A stretch of 64,000 nt of DNA from Actinoplanes octamycinicus (GTDB lineage Bacteria; Actinomycetota; Actinomycetes; Mycobacteriales; Micromonosporaceae), in contig NZ_JACHNB010000001.1 in NCBI RefSeq assembly GCF_014205225.1, positions 2,232,001-2,296,000 on the forward strand, read 5' to 3'. Under the pieces are notes generated by a model. The model made no database searches. It was not told where the DNA came from and saw nothing but the letters and a program-made list of their open reading frames with translations. Of the stretch, positions 8,588-17,410 are shown piece after piece. Made by a program: the position numbers and the translations under genes. The stretch's first letter is position 1, and the number at the start of each line of letters is the position of its first letter.

Positions 8588-9409
8588 GTGACCTCCAGGA
8601 CCACCACCCGTGCCGCCCGACTCGACCAGGTCTGTGCCGATGCCGTCGGTGTGGCCCGTGGCGCGATCACCGATGTGGACCCCACCGATGTCGGCGAGCA
8701 CCTCGAGGTGATCGCCGAGGGCGACCGGGTGGTGACCCACTTCTTCGAGTCGCACCTTGACGGTTACCGCGGCTGGCGCTGGGCCGTCACGGTGACCCGG
8801 GTGCCGCGCAGCCGGCACGTGACGATCTGCGAGACCGTCCTGCTGCCCGGCCCGGACGCGCTGATGGCCCCCGGCTGGGTGCCGTGGAACGAGCGGGTGC
8901 AGCCCGGTGACCTGGGGGTCGGCGACCTGATGCCGACCGCGCCGGACGACGACCGGCTGACCCCGGGCTACGTGCTGAGCGACGACGCCGCGGTCGAGGA
9001 GGTCTCCTGGGAGCTCGGCCTGGGCCGGTCCCGGGTGATGTCCAAGGACGGCCGGATGGAGACCGCCCAGCGGTGGTATGACGGCGAGGCCGGCCCGGAG
9101 GCCCCGATCTCCACCGCCGCGCCGCGCAACGCGCGCTGCGGCACCTGTGGGTTCTACCTGCCGCTGGCCGGTTCGCTGCGGCAGATGTTCGGCGTCTGCG
9201 GCAACCTCTACGCGCCCGACGACGGCCGCGCGGTGAGCGCCGACCACGGCTGCGGGGCGCACTCCGAGGCGCTGCTGGCCGGCGCCGAGCAGCCGGTCGA
9301 CGAGCTGCCCACGGTCTATGACGACAGTGAGGTGGAGACCGTGGCGGTGAGCCGCGGCCACGGCTCGGTGGAGTCAGGTGAGCCGGCCGAGGATTACGGC
9401 CACAGCTAG
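8588..9409 (+). CDS. DUF3027 domain protein
   Basis: A 273-residue actinobacterial protein of unknown role. The main conserved block runs from 'RLDQVCADAVGVARGAI' to 'YVLSDDAAVEEVSWELGLGR'. A cysteine-rich C-terminal module, 'CGTCGFY...GVCGNLY...DHGCGAHS', has the spacing of a metal-binding site and may bind zinc. The GTG start was chosen because conserved sequence begins directly after it; a TAGGCA box lies 11 bases upstream. It ends three bases into the convergent DUF2530 gene. The pair DUF3027-DUF2530 is a usual actinobacterial neighbourhood. Confidence 0.88.
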   Translation: MTSRTTTRAARLDQVCADAVGVARGAITDVDPTDVGEHLEVIAEGDRVVTHFFESHLDGYRGWRWAVTVTRVPRSRHVTICETVLLPGPDALMAPGWVPWNERVQPGDLGVGDLMPTAPDDDRLTPGYVLSDDAAVEEVSWELGLGRSRVMSKDGRMETAQRWYDGEAGPEAPISTAAPRNARCGTCGFYLPLAGSLRQMFGVCGNLYAPDDGRAVSADHGCGAHSEALLAGAEQPVDELPTVYDDSEVETVAVSRGHGSVESGEPAEDYGHS

Positions 9410-9717
9410 GAGCTCTCCTCCACGCGGAACTCCGGGTGCGTGAGCGCCCGGCGCCGTTTCCGGTTCCGATCGTGGACGATCATCGTGATCAGGCCGGGGA
9501 TGCCGACCACGAAACCGGCCACGGCGATCTCGAACCACTCGTCGGGTGCGCCGGCGAGCCGGAGGACGACCGCGGCGATCACGAACGCGGCGAGCCCGGC
9601 GAGCGCGAACGGGACCATCGGCGGATCCAGCGGCTCCGGGCGTGGTTTGGTGCCGGTCACCACGGTGAGACCGGCCGGCGATGCGTCAGCCCGGGTCGCT
9701 GGAGACAGGTCACTCAC
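9406..9717 (-). CDS. DUF2530 small membrane protein
   Basis: A 103-residue protein with a polar N-terminus, two transmembrane segments (about residues 35-56 and 63-80) and a basic cytosolic end 'HDRNRKRRRALTHPEFRVEE', characteristic of the DUF2530 family. The function is unknown. The family is restricted to actinobacteria as far as is known. Its stop codon overlaps the stop of the convergent DUF3027 gene (shared bases 9406-9409). Confidence 0.85.
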   Translation of the reverse strand: MSDLSPATRADASPAGLTVVTGTKPRPEPLDPPMVPFALAGLAAFVIAAVVLRLAGAPDEWFEIAVAGFVVGIPGLITMIVHDRNRKRRRALTHPEFRVEESS

Positions 9718-9851
9718 TCCGACAGGGTAAGGCCATTACGGAACGTCTCGGCGCAGGACGTGAGAGTTGTAACATCACAGCGCTTTTGCCGAGGTCATCC
9801 GGTCTGAAAGCATGCGCGCGTCGTTCACTGTGCCACCCCGGAAGGGTCAGC

Positions 9852-11297
9852 ATGTCATCAGTTGTAGAGACCTCCGCGCCGCGGAACGGTTTCGACCGCT
9901 TTTTCGAGATAACGAAGCGTGGCTCAACGCTGAGCCGTGAGATCCGTGGCGGTTTCGTCACTTTCTTCACGATGGCCTACATCGTCGTCCTCAACCCGCT
10001 CATCCTGGCCGGTGGTGCCGACCAGACCGGGGCGCACCTGCCGCTGGCCGCGCTCGCGGCGGGGACCGCGCTGGTCGCCGGCGTGATGACCATCCTGATG
10101 GGTGTGGTGGCCCGCTTCCCGCTGGCGCTGGCCGCCGGGCTGGGCGTGAACGCGCTGGTCGCCTACGAGATCGCCCCGCAGATGACCTGGGCCGACGCGA
10201 TGGGCCTGGTGGTGATCGAGGGTGTGCTGATCGGCATCCTGGTGCTCACCGGCCTGCGGACCGCGGTGTTCAAGGCGGTCCCCACCCAGCTCAAGACCGC
10301 GATCGGGGTGGGCATCGGCCTGTTCCTGATGATCATCGGGCTGGTCGACTCGGGCTTCGTGCACCGGGTGCCGGACGCCTCCAACACCACCGTCCCGGTC
10401 GAGCTGGGCCTGGGCGGCAAGCTGCTCACCTGGCCGACCCTGGTCTTCGCGCTCGGCCTGCTCTTCACCCTGGTGCTCTTCGTCCGCAAGGTGAAGGGCG
10501 CGATCCTGATCGGCATCCTGGGCACCACGGTGCTGGCCATCGTGGTCGAGGCGATCGCCGGCGTCGGCTCGGTGGTCAAGAACCCGCACGGCTGGTCGCT
10601 GAACGTGCCGACCATGCCGGAGAAGGTGGTCGGCAGCCCGGACCTGTCGCTGCTCGGGCAGTTCAACCTGCTCGGCTCGTGGCAGGACGCCGGCTGGCTG
10701 GTCGCGCTGATGTTCGTCTTCACGCTGCTGGTGGCGGACTTCTTCGACACCATGGGCACGATGGTAGCGGTCGGCCAGGAGGGCGAGATGCTCGACGCCG
10801 AGGGCATGCCGCCGCGGACCAAGGAGATCCTGCTGGTCGACTCGATCGCGGCGGCGGCCGGCGGCGCGGCGAGCGTCTCCTCCAACACCTCGTTCGTGGA
10901 GAGCGCGTCGGGTGTCGGCGAGGGCGCCCGCACCGGCGTGGCGAACCTGGTCACCGGCGGGCTCTTCCTGGTGGCCATGTTCTTCTCGCCGCTGGTGCAG
11001 GTGGTGCCGTTCGAGGCGGCGTCGACCGCGCTGGTGGTGGTCGGCTTCCTGATGATGACCGCGGTCCGGCAGATCGACTGGACCGACTGGTCGATCGCGG
11101 TGCCGGCCTTCCTGACCATCACGATCATGCCGTTCACCTACTCGATCTCGAACGGGATCGGGGCCGGGATCATCTCCTACGTCGTGCTGAAGGCGGCCAC
11201 CGGCAGGGCCCGGGAGATCCACCCGATCCTGTACGGGGTGGCGGTGCTGTTCGTGCTGTACTTCTGCCGCGGCCCGCTGGAGTCCTGGGTCCTCTGA
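9852..11297 (+). CDS. NCS2 family purine permease (AzgA/PbuG type)
   Basis: Proton-coupled uptake of hypoxanthine, guanine or adenine across the cytoplasmic membrane is expected. The 481-residue protein opens with 'FFEITKRGSTLSREIRGG', the signature start of the COG2252 branch, followed by 'FFTMAYIVVLNPLIL'. Family motifs around the substrate site are visible: 'GLGVNALVAYEIA' and 'DFFDTMGTMVAVGQ', plus 'SSNTSFVESASGVGEGARTG'. The ATG at 9852 is preceded by AAGGG and by a short leader. It is monocistronic with a hairpin after the stop. Nucleobase specificity cannot be assigned from sequence alone. Confidence 0.93.
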   Translation: MSSVVETSAPRNGFDRFFEITKRGSTLSREIRGGFVTFFTMAYIVVLNPLILAGGADQTGAHLPLAALAAGTALVAGVMTILMGVVARFPLALAAGLGVNALVAYEIAPQMTWADAMGLVVIEGVLIGILVLTGLRTAVFKAVPTQLKTAIGVGIGLFLMIIGLVDSGFVHRVPDASNTTVPVELGLGGKLLTWPTLVFALGLLFTLVLFVRKVKGAILIGILGTTVLAIVVEAIAGVGSVVKNPHGWSLNVPTMPEKVVGSPDLSLLGQFNLLGSWQDAGWLVALMFVFTLLVADFFDTMGTMVAVGQEGEMLDAEGMPPRTKEILLVDSIAAAAGGAASVSSNTSFVESASGVGEGARTGVANLVTGGLFLVAMFFSPLVQVVPFEAASTALVVVGFLMMTAVRQIDWTDWSIAVPAFLTITIMPFTYSISNGIGAGIISYVVLKAATGRAREIHPILYGVAVLFVLYFCRGPLESWVL

Positions 11298-11309
11298 GCT
11301 GCTTGACGT

Positions 11310-11341
11310 CGTCACCGGGTGCGTTAGCGTGCCCGGTGACG
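11310..11341 (+). terminator. hairpin after the purine permease
   Basis: A perfect 10-bp stem (CGTCACCGGG with CCCGGTGACG) and a 12-base loop lies 13 bases after the NCS2 stop. There is no T-run, as is common for actinobacterial terminators. Confidence 0.6.
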
Positions 11342-11367
11342 GCTGTCATACGGTCGATCGCATGTCG

Positions 11368-11393
11368 TTAGCCATGCTCATTAGCTAGGCTAA
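11368..11393 (+). promoter_or_regulatory. MarR operator overlapping a leaderless promoter
   Basis: A palindrome TTAGC-N3-GCTAA spans 11381-11393, with a third TTAGC half-site at 11368-11372. The -10 element TAGGCT (11386-11391) is inside the palindrome and lies seven bases before the GTG start of the MarR gene. Repressor binding here would block the promoter, so autoregulation of the MarR-MFS pair is inferred. Confidence 0.7.
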
Positions 11394-11398
11394 GTATC

Positions 11399-11845
11399 GT
11401 GACGGAGCGGGTGATGACGACGGAGCGCACAGCGGAGTCGCTGGCCAAGACGCTGCGGGAAGCGATCATCCGATTCAGCCGGCGAGTCCGCCAGGCCCGT
11501 CCCGTCGGTGACCTCACGTTCAGTCAGCTCTCCGCGCTGACCAGCCTCCAGCTGGCCGGCGCGCTGACGCCACGTGAGCTCGCCGATGTGGAACGGGTGC
11601 AGCCCCCGACGATGACCAAGATCATCGGGAAGCTGGAGGATCGCGGGCTGGTGGCGCGGACGCCGCACCCCACCGACGGGCGCCAGGTGATCCTGGCCGC
11701 CACCGACGAGGGCCGGGCGGTCTACGCGCTGCACGAGCGGGCTCGGAACGAGTGGCTGGCCGTGGAGTTGGCACGGCTCACCCCCGAGGAGCGGGAGACC
11801 CTCGCGCGCGCCGCGGAGATCATGCAGCGCGTCGCCCGCGGCTGA
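11399..11845 (+). CDS. MarR family regulator
   Basis: A winged-helix repressor of 148 residues. The DNA-binding part spans about residues 35-100: 'LTPRELADVERVQPPTMTKI' is the helix-turn-helix and 'RTPHPTDGRQVILAATDEG' the wing with the conserved Asp-x-Arg. The GTG start is supported by a TAGGCT box seven bases upstream, implying a leaderless transcript; an ATG at 11414 is an alternative. The MFS exporter starts 34 bases after its stop, so the two form an operon in which the repressor probably controls the exporter and responds to its substrate. Confidence 0.92.
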   Translation: MTERVMTTERTAESLAKTLREAIIRFSRRVRQARPVGDLTFSQLSALTSLQLAGALTPRELADVERVQPPTMTKIIGKLEDRGLVARTPHPTDGRQVILAATDEGRAVYALHERARNEWLAVELARLTPEERETLARAAEIMQRVARG

Positions 11846-11878
11846 GAGCCCGCTGGTCGTCCGCTTCGTCACGCGACG

Positions 11879-13369
11879 ATGACGCGTACGACAGCGAGGG
11901 GGCACCACCGCATGCGGGCAGTGCTGAACACGACCTTCCGATCCCTGCGAGTCCGGAACTATCGCCTCTTCGCCGGTGGCCAGCTGATCAAGCTGATCGG
12001 TGTCTGGATGATGTTCACCGCCCAGGACTGGCTGGTCCTGGAGTTGTCGGACAACTCGCCCGGGGCGCTCGGTGTGGTCACCGCCCTGCAGTTCGTCCCG
12101 GTCATGCTGCTGACCCTCTACAGCGGGCGGCTCGCCGACCGCTACGACAAGCGCAAGCTGCTGATCGTGGCGAACACGGTCTTCGCCGTCACCGCGGTCA
12201 CCTTCGCGGTCATCGTCGCCTCCGGCATCGTCCAGCTCTGGCACGTCTTCCTCTTCGCGCTGCTCTTCGGCATCGCCAACTCGGTGGAGACGCCGGTCCG
12301 GCAGGCCTTCGTCTCCGAGTTGGTCGAGCTGCCGCTGCTGCCGAACGCGCTGGCCCTCTCCGCCGCCACCTTCAACTGCGCCCGGATCGGCGGCCCGGCG
12401 GTGGCCGGCGTGCTGCTCTCGCTGCTCTCCACCCGCGGCGTGTTCCTGATCGCCACCGCGCTGGCGATCGCCCCGGTCTTCACCTACCTACGGATGAACA
12501 CCACCGAGCTGTACGGCATCGAGCGCGCGGCGCGCGGTGACGCCCGGGTGCTGGACGGCCTGAAGTACGTCGGCAAGCGCTCCGACCTGCTCCTGCCGAT
12601 CTGTCTGATGGCGGTGGTCGGCATGATCGGCTTCAACTTCCCGGTCACCCTGGCCGCCCTGGCGAAGATCGACTTCCACGCCGGCGCCTCCTCGTTCGGC
12701 CTGCTCACCACGGCACTGGCGGTCGGGTCGCTGGGCGGCGCGCTGGCCGGCAGCGCCCGGCGGTCCCGGCCCGGGGCGTACCGGGTGATCGGCGCCGCGC
12801 TGGCCTTCGGGGTGCTGGAGTTCGCGGTCGGGTTCGCCCCCACCTTCCTCAGCGCCATGCTGCTGCTGGTGCCGACCGGGTTCTTCTCGATCTATCTGGC
12901 CCAGGCGGCCAACCACCGGGTGCAGATGGGAGTGGACGCGGCGTACCGGGGCCGGGTGATGGCGCTCTACGTGCTGGTCTTTCTGGGCAGCACGCCGATC
13001 GGGGCGACGCTGGCCGGCTGGTGGGGCGAGCGGTACGGGGTGCCGTCGAGCATCTGGATGGGCGGGCTGGTGTCGTTCCTCGCCTCGGTGGTGGCGCTGG
13101 TGTGGCAGCTGCGCACCAGCGGCGACCGGTTGGAGTTCCGGGTGCGGCCCCGGTTCGGGATCCGGCTGGCTCCGGCCGGTGAGCGGCCGGCCGTGGAGCC
13201 GGCGGCCGGGGACGAGCGGTCCCCGGAGTCGTCCTCGGTGGACCGGTCGGCGGCGGAGCGTCCGGAGATCGCGCCGATCCAGGTCCGTGACCGGGTTTCC
13301 GGCCCGGATCGGGAGCAGGATCGGGATCGGCGGCCGGGCCGCGGGCGGGAGCCGGTGGCCCGCCTCTGA
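11879..13369 (+). CDS. MFS efflux transporter (MFS_3/EntS-like)
   Basis: A 496-residue permease. The N-terminus 'FRSLRVRNYRLFAGGQLIKLIGVWM' is the hallmark of the MFS_3 branch that includes enterobactin exporter EntS and macrolide-type exporters. 'YSGRLADRYDKRKLL' is motif A in the loop after TM2. After about residue 415 there is a polar tail of 80 residues rich in Arg, Glu and Pro. An internal ATG (11912, MRAVLNTTF) matches the usual family start and could be used instead. Placement behind the MarR gene indicates a drug or metabolite exporter induced by its substrate. Confidence 0.9.
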   Translation: MTRTTARGHHRMRAVLNTTFRSLRVRNYRLFAGGQLIKLIGVWMMFTAQDWLVLELSDNSPGALGVVTALQFVPVMLLTLYSGRLADRYDKRKLLIVANTVFAVTAVTFAVIVASGIVQLWHVFLFALLFGIANSVETPVRQAFVSELVELPLLPNALALSAATFNCARIGGPAVAGVLLSLLSTRGVFLIATALAIAPVFTYLRMNTTELYGIERAARGDARVLDGLKYVGKRSDLLLPICLMAVVGMIGFNFPVTLAALAKIDFHAGASSFGLLTTALAVGSLGGALAGSARRSRPGAYRVIGAALAFGVLEFAVGFAPTFLSAMLLLVPTGFFSIYLAQAANHRVQMGVDAAYRGRVMALYVLVFLGSTPIGATLAGWWGERYGVPSSIWMGGLVSFLASVVALVWQLRTSGDRLEFRVRPRFGIRLAPAGERPAVEPAAGDERSPESSSVDRSAAERPEIAPIQVRDRVSGPDREQDRDRRPGRGREPVARL

Positions 13370-13490
13370 CGGACCGGTTGTCCGCCCAGCGAAACGGAAA
13401 CGGTGCCCGATGTCGGTAAGGAACCTGGCATTTAGGTAGTTGGCAGAATAGGTCCGCCGAACGGGTGTTCCCGACCGGCGGATCGGGGCA

Positions 13491-13496
13491 TAACGT
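13491..13496 (+). promoter_or_regulatory. -10 box of a leaderless promoter
   Basis: TAACGT lies exactly six bases before the GTG at 13503, the spacing expected when transcription starts at the start codon. No ribosome-binding sequence is present between them. Confidence 0.5.
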
Positions 13497-13502
13497 CGAA
13501 GA

Positions 13503-14042
13503 GTGGCGATGGTGCAACTGGTCGTGATCTCAGCGGCGTGGGTGACGCTGCTGGTCGTGCCGTGCGCCCGAGTCCTGCTCCGACGACCGGCTCCTCGCCG
13601 GTCCGCGCACTCGGGCCATCTGCCCCGGCGAGGCTCCGCGCCGCGCCGGGTGCCCGCCCCGGGTCGGCTGCCCCGCAAGGGATCGGCCCCGGCATCCTGG
13701 GCTCGCCGCCCCGGTGCACAGAACCGGGAGCTGCGCCGCCTGGACCGTGACATGCAGACCGTCGACGTGGCCGCCCGGGCGGCGGCGCTGCCCCCGGTCC
13801 CGATCGAGCAGCTCGCCTTCGACCTGCGCCGGCTCGACCGGCAGCGGCGCACCGGCCCGTTGCGGTCGTCCGAGGTGGGGATGGCCGCGCTGCTCCAGGC
13901 CTACGACGCGCGGCTGCGGCTGGCCTGCGCCTGCCTCGGCGTGACCGAGCACCTCCAGCCGCTGCAGGGCGTCGACCTGGAGCTCGAGCGCGTCCGCGTC
14001 GAGGGTCGGCTCGAGGCCGCCGGCCTGGCCCTGCGCGACTGA
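13503..14042 (+). CDS. conserved hypothetical membrane-anchored protein
   Basis: A 179-residue protein of unknown function. One hydrophobic segment near residues 4-24 anchors it. An Arg/Pro-rich stretch (about 25-70) follows, then a helical domain of about 105 residues starting 'AQNRELRRLDRDMQTVD' and ending 'VRVEGRLEAAGLALRD', with charged amphipathic helices. The GTG at 13503 is favoured over the ATG at 13509 because of the leaderless -10 box. It resembles small uncharacterised proteins of Micromonosporaceae but no family name is assigned. Confidence 0.75.
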   Translation: MAMVQLVVISAAWVTLLVVPCARVLLRRPAPRRSAHSGHLPRRGSAPRRVPAPGRLPRKGSAPASWARRPGAQNRELRRLDRDMQTVDVAARAAALPPVPIEQLAFDLRRLDRQRRTGPLRSSEVGMAALLQAYDARLRLACACLGVTEHLQPLQGVDLELERVRVEGRLEAAGLALRD

Positions 14043-14098
14043 CCCGGCGAGGGTCTGGCCCGCCGGCCGAGCGAGTGCGAGGCGTGGCAGGACAGGCC

Positions 14099-14725
14099 CT
14101 AGTCGGGCAGCGGCCACTCGTGGCGGGTGAAGTAGTTGCCCAGGGTGCTCTCCACCAGGGCGAAACCGGTGACCGGCCAGGGCGGGCCGGCGTAGCCGTC
14201 GAGAGCCGCCAGGAGGGCGCGGTCCTGTCGGTAGGAGACGGTCAGATGCGGCCGGAACGGTCGCGGGTCGATGGCGAACCCGGCGCCGTCCAGCGCTACC
14301 CTGACCGACTCCCGCAAGGTGGCCAGTGACTGCACATCGCCGGCCAGTCCGGCCCACGCCACCGGGCCGAACCGGCCGCCCCCGGCCAGCCGCAGCTGGA
14401 ATCGGGCAGGTGGAACCACCGTGGCCAGCGCCTCAGCCACCGAGGAGAGCGGCGAATCGTCGTTGCGGCTCGCTGCCGAGGTGGCCGAGTTGTCGCTGCT
14501 GGTCGTTTCGGGTGCGGTCGACATGTCGCCTTTGGTGGGAGAGGCGGGTCGTGCGTCCTTCGCCGAGGCCACCGGCGGCGTGCGGGCCGTCTCGACCTCG
14601 CCCAGGAACGCCAGCGTGACATGCCACTTGGACGTGCGGGTCAGCCGTGCGCCGCCGGGCAGCGATCGGTACAGGTCCTCGCGCGCCGCCGCCGGCGGGA
14701 AGACGGCCACGAAAAGACTGCTCAC
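14099..14725 (-). CDS. thpR: 2'-5' RNA ligase/cyclic phosphodiesterase-like protein with an insertion
   Basis: Member of the 2H phosphoesterase (LigT/ThpR) family, which acts on 2'-5' or cyclic phosphates of RNA. The two catalytic HxTx motifs are 'HVTLAFLG' (about residue 36) and 'HLTVSYR' (about residue 160). Between them, directly after the first motif, is an insertion of about 45 residues rich in Ser, Thr, Ala and Asp ('ETTSSDNSATSAASRNDD') that normal members lack. The GTG start was taken because 'SSLFVAVFPP' begins the family fold. It runs in the same direction as sepH, 148 bases downstream. Confidence 0.82.
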   Translation of the reverse strand: MSSLFVAVFPPAAAREDLYRSLPGGARLTRTSKWHVTLAFLGEVETARTPPVASAKDARPASPTKGDMSTAPETTSSDNSATSAASRNDDSPLSSVAEALATVVPPARFQLRLAGGGRFGPVAWAGLAGDVQSLATLRESVRVALDGAGFAIDPRPFRPHLTVSYRQDRALLAALDGYAGPPWPVTGFALVESTLGNYFTRHEWPLPD

Positions 14726-14873
14726 GACCGCCTCGGGAGGGTGGGCGGTCTGCGGATGGCGGTAGCGGCCCCGCTCACCGGCCGCCCAGGCCCGACGCCG
14801 AAGGAAGAGGAGCGGTCGGCAGTGAGGATCAGGCGGTCGGTCGGTCGTCGGGACGCGGCCGCCGTGCGCTCGC

Positions 14874-15929
14874 TCAGGAGGACTCGCGGGCCGCCGGGCC
14901 CCCGCCGAACAGGACGTCGTCCCAGCTCGGGAGGCGCTTGCGAGGCTTGTTCTCCTCGCCCTCGGCCGCAGGCTGGGGGGTCTGGCCGACCGTGCGCCGG
15001 GGGCGCAGGACCGCCAGTGACGGCACCGCGGGGACCTCCTTGGGCAGGTCCGCGTCGTCGTCGAAGGCCGAGCCGGAACCGCCGCCGAGCAGTGCCGCGG
15101 CACCACCGGCGACCGGGCGGCGGGCAGCCGGGGAGACCGGCTCCAGGCCGCGGCCGGACGAACCCTCCAACGGCCGGTCCAGCGAGGCCAGCAGCGCGTC
15201 GCGGCCGGCCCGGATCGGGTCGCGGGTCGGGCGGGCCGGCGCGTCGGCCGCGGGCAGGCCGTGACCGCCGCGGGGCGACTCGGCGGCGCGGGCCGGGCCG
15301 GGCAGGCCGTGGCCGCTGCGCTCGGGGGCCGGCTCCTGGCCGAGGATCTGGGTGGGCCGCTCGGCGCACAGGTACTGCGCCATGTCGTCGTGCGGGGAGA
15401 CCACCTGACGACCCTTGTCCAGGTCCCAGATGGCCTGCGCGGTGGCCTTGCCGGACGGCCAAGTGGCGACGATCCGCCAGGCGCCGTCGTCCTTGCGGAA
15501 CGCGTCCCAGGAGATCTTCTCGGTGTCGATGCCGTGCTGCGCGAGGCGGCTGTCCACCACCTCGGCCAGCGGCTGACCGGAATCGGACGTCTTCAGCCGG
15601 GTGCGGCGCGCGTGCTGGGCCAGCATGGCCCGCTCCTGCAGCACCGGACCGGCATAGCGCAGCACCCGGTCGACCGGCACGCCGGCGATCCGGGCGACCT
15701 CCTCGGCGGACTCGCCGGAGCGGATCCGGGCCTGGATGTCGCGTGGGGACAGCGCGGGTGCGGTGTCCGGCGCGATCACCGCGACCGCGGTGCCCGGCGC
15801 CGCCGGACCGTCCGTGATCACCCCGGTGACCCGGTCGTCGAGGGGCAGCGCCAGCAGTCGGCCCACCTCATCGGCGAGCACGAGGGCCTGTCCGTCCTCG
15901 GAGAGGGCGACGAAGCGTACCGGCCGCAT
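14874..15929 (-). CDS. sepH: cell division protein SepH (DUF3071)
   Basis: SepH binds FtsZ and promotes Z-ring assembly in actinobacteria. The 351-residue protein has the conserved DUF3071 N-terminal domain: it begins 'MRPVRFVALSEDGQALVLAD', contains the helix-turn-helix-like stretch 'SPRDIQARIRSGESAEEVAR' (about residues 60-80) and extends to 'WDLDKGRQVVSPHDDMAQYL' (about 165-185). The C-terminal half is low-complexity and disordered, with a basic end 'KPRKRLPSWDDVLFG', as in known members. It is a single gene behind a 356-base intergenic region. Confidence 0.92.
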   Translation of the reverse strand: MRPVRFVALSEDGQALVLADEVGRLLALPLDDRVTGVITDGPAAPGTAVAVIAPDTAPALSPRDIQARIRSGESAEEVARIAGVPVDRVLRYAGPVLQERAMLAQHARRTRLKTSDSGQPLAEVVDSRLAQHGIDTEKISWDAFRKDDGAWRIVATWPSGKATAQAIWDLDKGRQVVSPHDDMAQYLCAERPTQILGQEPAPERSGHGLPGPARAAESPRGGHGLPAADAPARPTRDPIRAGRDALLASLDRPLEGSSGRGLEPVSPAARRPVAGGAAALLGGGSGSAFDDDADLPKEVPAVPSLAVLRPRRTVGQTPQPAAEGEENKPRKRLPSWDDVLFGGGPAARESS

Positions 15930-16285
15930 GCGTTGCCTCCGTCCCGTCGCGTTGGCCTGTGCTCCCGAGAGTCAGTCACCCGGGCGCGTTTCGGAACACG
16001 GTACGCGCCTTGGTCACCCAATGGGGGTAAGCCACGCCGTCAAAGTAGCTGACCAGGGTAGATGATCTTCGTCGTCGTGTGGCAAATCCAGACCATTCAA
16101 ACCCGTTCTCGGTACGACCTACAACTCCACAAGCGCATGAGTCAGGTCACCGGGCGACCCCGCGACGGATTCCCGACACGAGATCGCAGCGCGACTCACG
16201 GGTGTGGCCGGTGCTCACGGCGCACCCGGAGAACAAGCGCGACGCAGGCGGGATGCCTGCGCCGCGCGTGGTTGCCGACCGGCTC
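15930..16285. other. intergenic region between serC and sepH
   Basis: A 356-base gap that should hold the sepH promoter (minus strand) and the serC terminator (16237-16267). The middle (about 16060-16150) is relatively AT-rich for this genome. No gene or known RNA was recognised. Confidence 0.5.
16237..16267 (-). terminator. terminator hairpin of the citrate synthase-serC operon
   Basis: A 13-bp stem (with one G-U pair when read as minus-strand RNA) and a 5-base loop begin 19 bases beyond the serC stop. A TTGTT stretch follows on the minus strand, giving a partial U-tract. Confidence 0.7.
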
Positions 16286-17410
16286 TCAGAGCCGCTCGAC
16301 GACGTAGTCGATGCAGCTGGTCAGCGCGGCCACGTCACTCGGGTCGACGGTCGGGTAGAGCGCGATCCGCAGCTGGTTGCGGCCGAGTTTCCGGTACGGC
16401 TCGGTGTCCACGATGTCGTTGGCGCGCAGCACCTTGGCGATCGCCGCGGCGTCCACCCGGTCGGCGAAGTCGATCGTCGCGACCGCCGCCGACCGGAGCG
16501 CCGGGTCGGTGATGAACGGCTCGGCGAACGACGACCGGTCGGCCCAGCCGTAGATCGCGGCGGCGCTCTCCGCGCTGCGCTTGACCGCCCAGGAGAGCCC
16601 GCCCTGCGCGTTCATCCAGTCCACCTGCTCGGCGGCGAGGAAGACGGTGGCCAGCGCCGGCGTGTTGTAGGTCTGCTCCAGGCGGGACTGTTCGATCGCG
16701 GTCACCAGGTCGAGGAACTGCGGGATGTACCGCTTGCTCGCCTTGATCTCGAAGGCCCGCTCGATCGCCGCCGGGGACATCAGGGCCAGCCAGATCCCGC
16801 CGTCCGAGCCCAGCGCCTTCTGCGGGGCCAGGTAGTACACGTCGGTCTCGCGCAGGTCGACGTCCAGGCTACCGCCGCCCGAGGTGGCGTCGGTGAGCAG
16901 CAGGGCGCCCGGGTCGGCGCCCTCGACCCGGCGGACCGGCACCGCGACCCCGGTCGAGGTCTCGTTGTGCACGCTGGCGTAGACGTCCACGCCGGCCTCG
17001 GCGGAGAGGTAGGCCGCCTGGCCGCCGGGGGCCCGGTGCACGGTCGGCTCGGCCAGGAACGGCGCGTCCGCGACCGCCTTGACGAACTTGGCGCCGAACT
17101 CGCCGAACTCGGCGAACTGCGCTTTCTCCCGGACCAGGCCGAACGCGGCGGTCTCCCAGAACGCGCTGGTGCCGCCGTTGGACAGGATCACCTCGTAGCC
17201 GTCCGGCATCGAGAAGAACTCGGCCAGGCCGCGACGCAGCCGGGCGACCTGGTCCTTCACCGTCTTCTGCCGGTGCGAGGTGCCCATGAAGGTGCGGGAG
17301 ACCGCGGAGAGGGCCTCGACACCTTCCGGCCGGACCTTGCTCGGGCCCGAACCGAACCGGCCGTCGACGGGCTTGATCGCGTCAGGGATCTGGATGTCAG
17401 CCACGGTCAC
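16286..17410 (-). CDS. serC: phosphoserine aminotransferase
   Basis: PLP enzyme that converts 3-phosphohydroxypyruvate and glutamate to phosphoserine in serine synthesis, and serves in pyridoxal phosphate synthesis in some bacteria. The protein has 374 residues, the length of the actinobacterial branch. It starts 'IKPVDGRFGSGPSKVRPEG', has the cofactor loop 'SNGGTSAFWETAAFG', and the Schiff-base lysine K198 in 'YLAPQKALGSDGG'. The GTG start overlaps the citrate synthase stop by four bases (GTGA), so the two are translationally coupled. Confidence 0.96.
   Translation of the reverse strand: MTVADIQIPDAIKPVDGRFGSGPSKVRPEGVEALSAVSRTFMGTSHRQKTVKDQVARLRRGLAEFFSMPDGYEVILSNGGTSAFWETAAFGLVREKAQFAEFGEFGAKFVKAVADAPFLAEPTVHRAPGGQAAYLSAEAGVDVYASVHNETSTGVAVPVRRVEGADPGALLLTDATSGGGSLDVDLRETDVYYLAPQKALGSDGGIWLALMSPAAIERAFEIKASKRYIPQFLDLVTAIEQSRLEQTYNTPALATVFLAAEQVDWMNAQGGLSWAVKRSAESAAAIYGWADRSSFAEPFITDPALRSAAVATIDFADRVDAAAIAKVLRANDIVDTEPYRKLGRNQLRIALYPTVDPSDVAALTSCIDYVVERL

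Noticed and set aside
10163..11137. Long minus-strand open frames opposite the NCS2 permease
   Set aside because: They are shadows of a clear gene; the translation is Arg/Asp/His-rich without any family motif.
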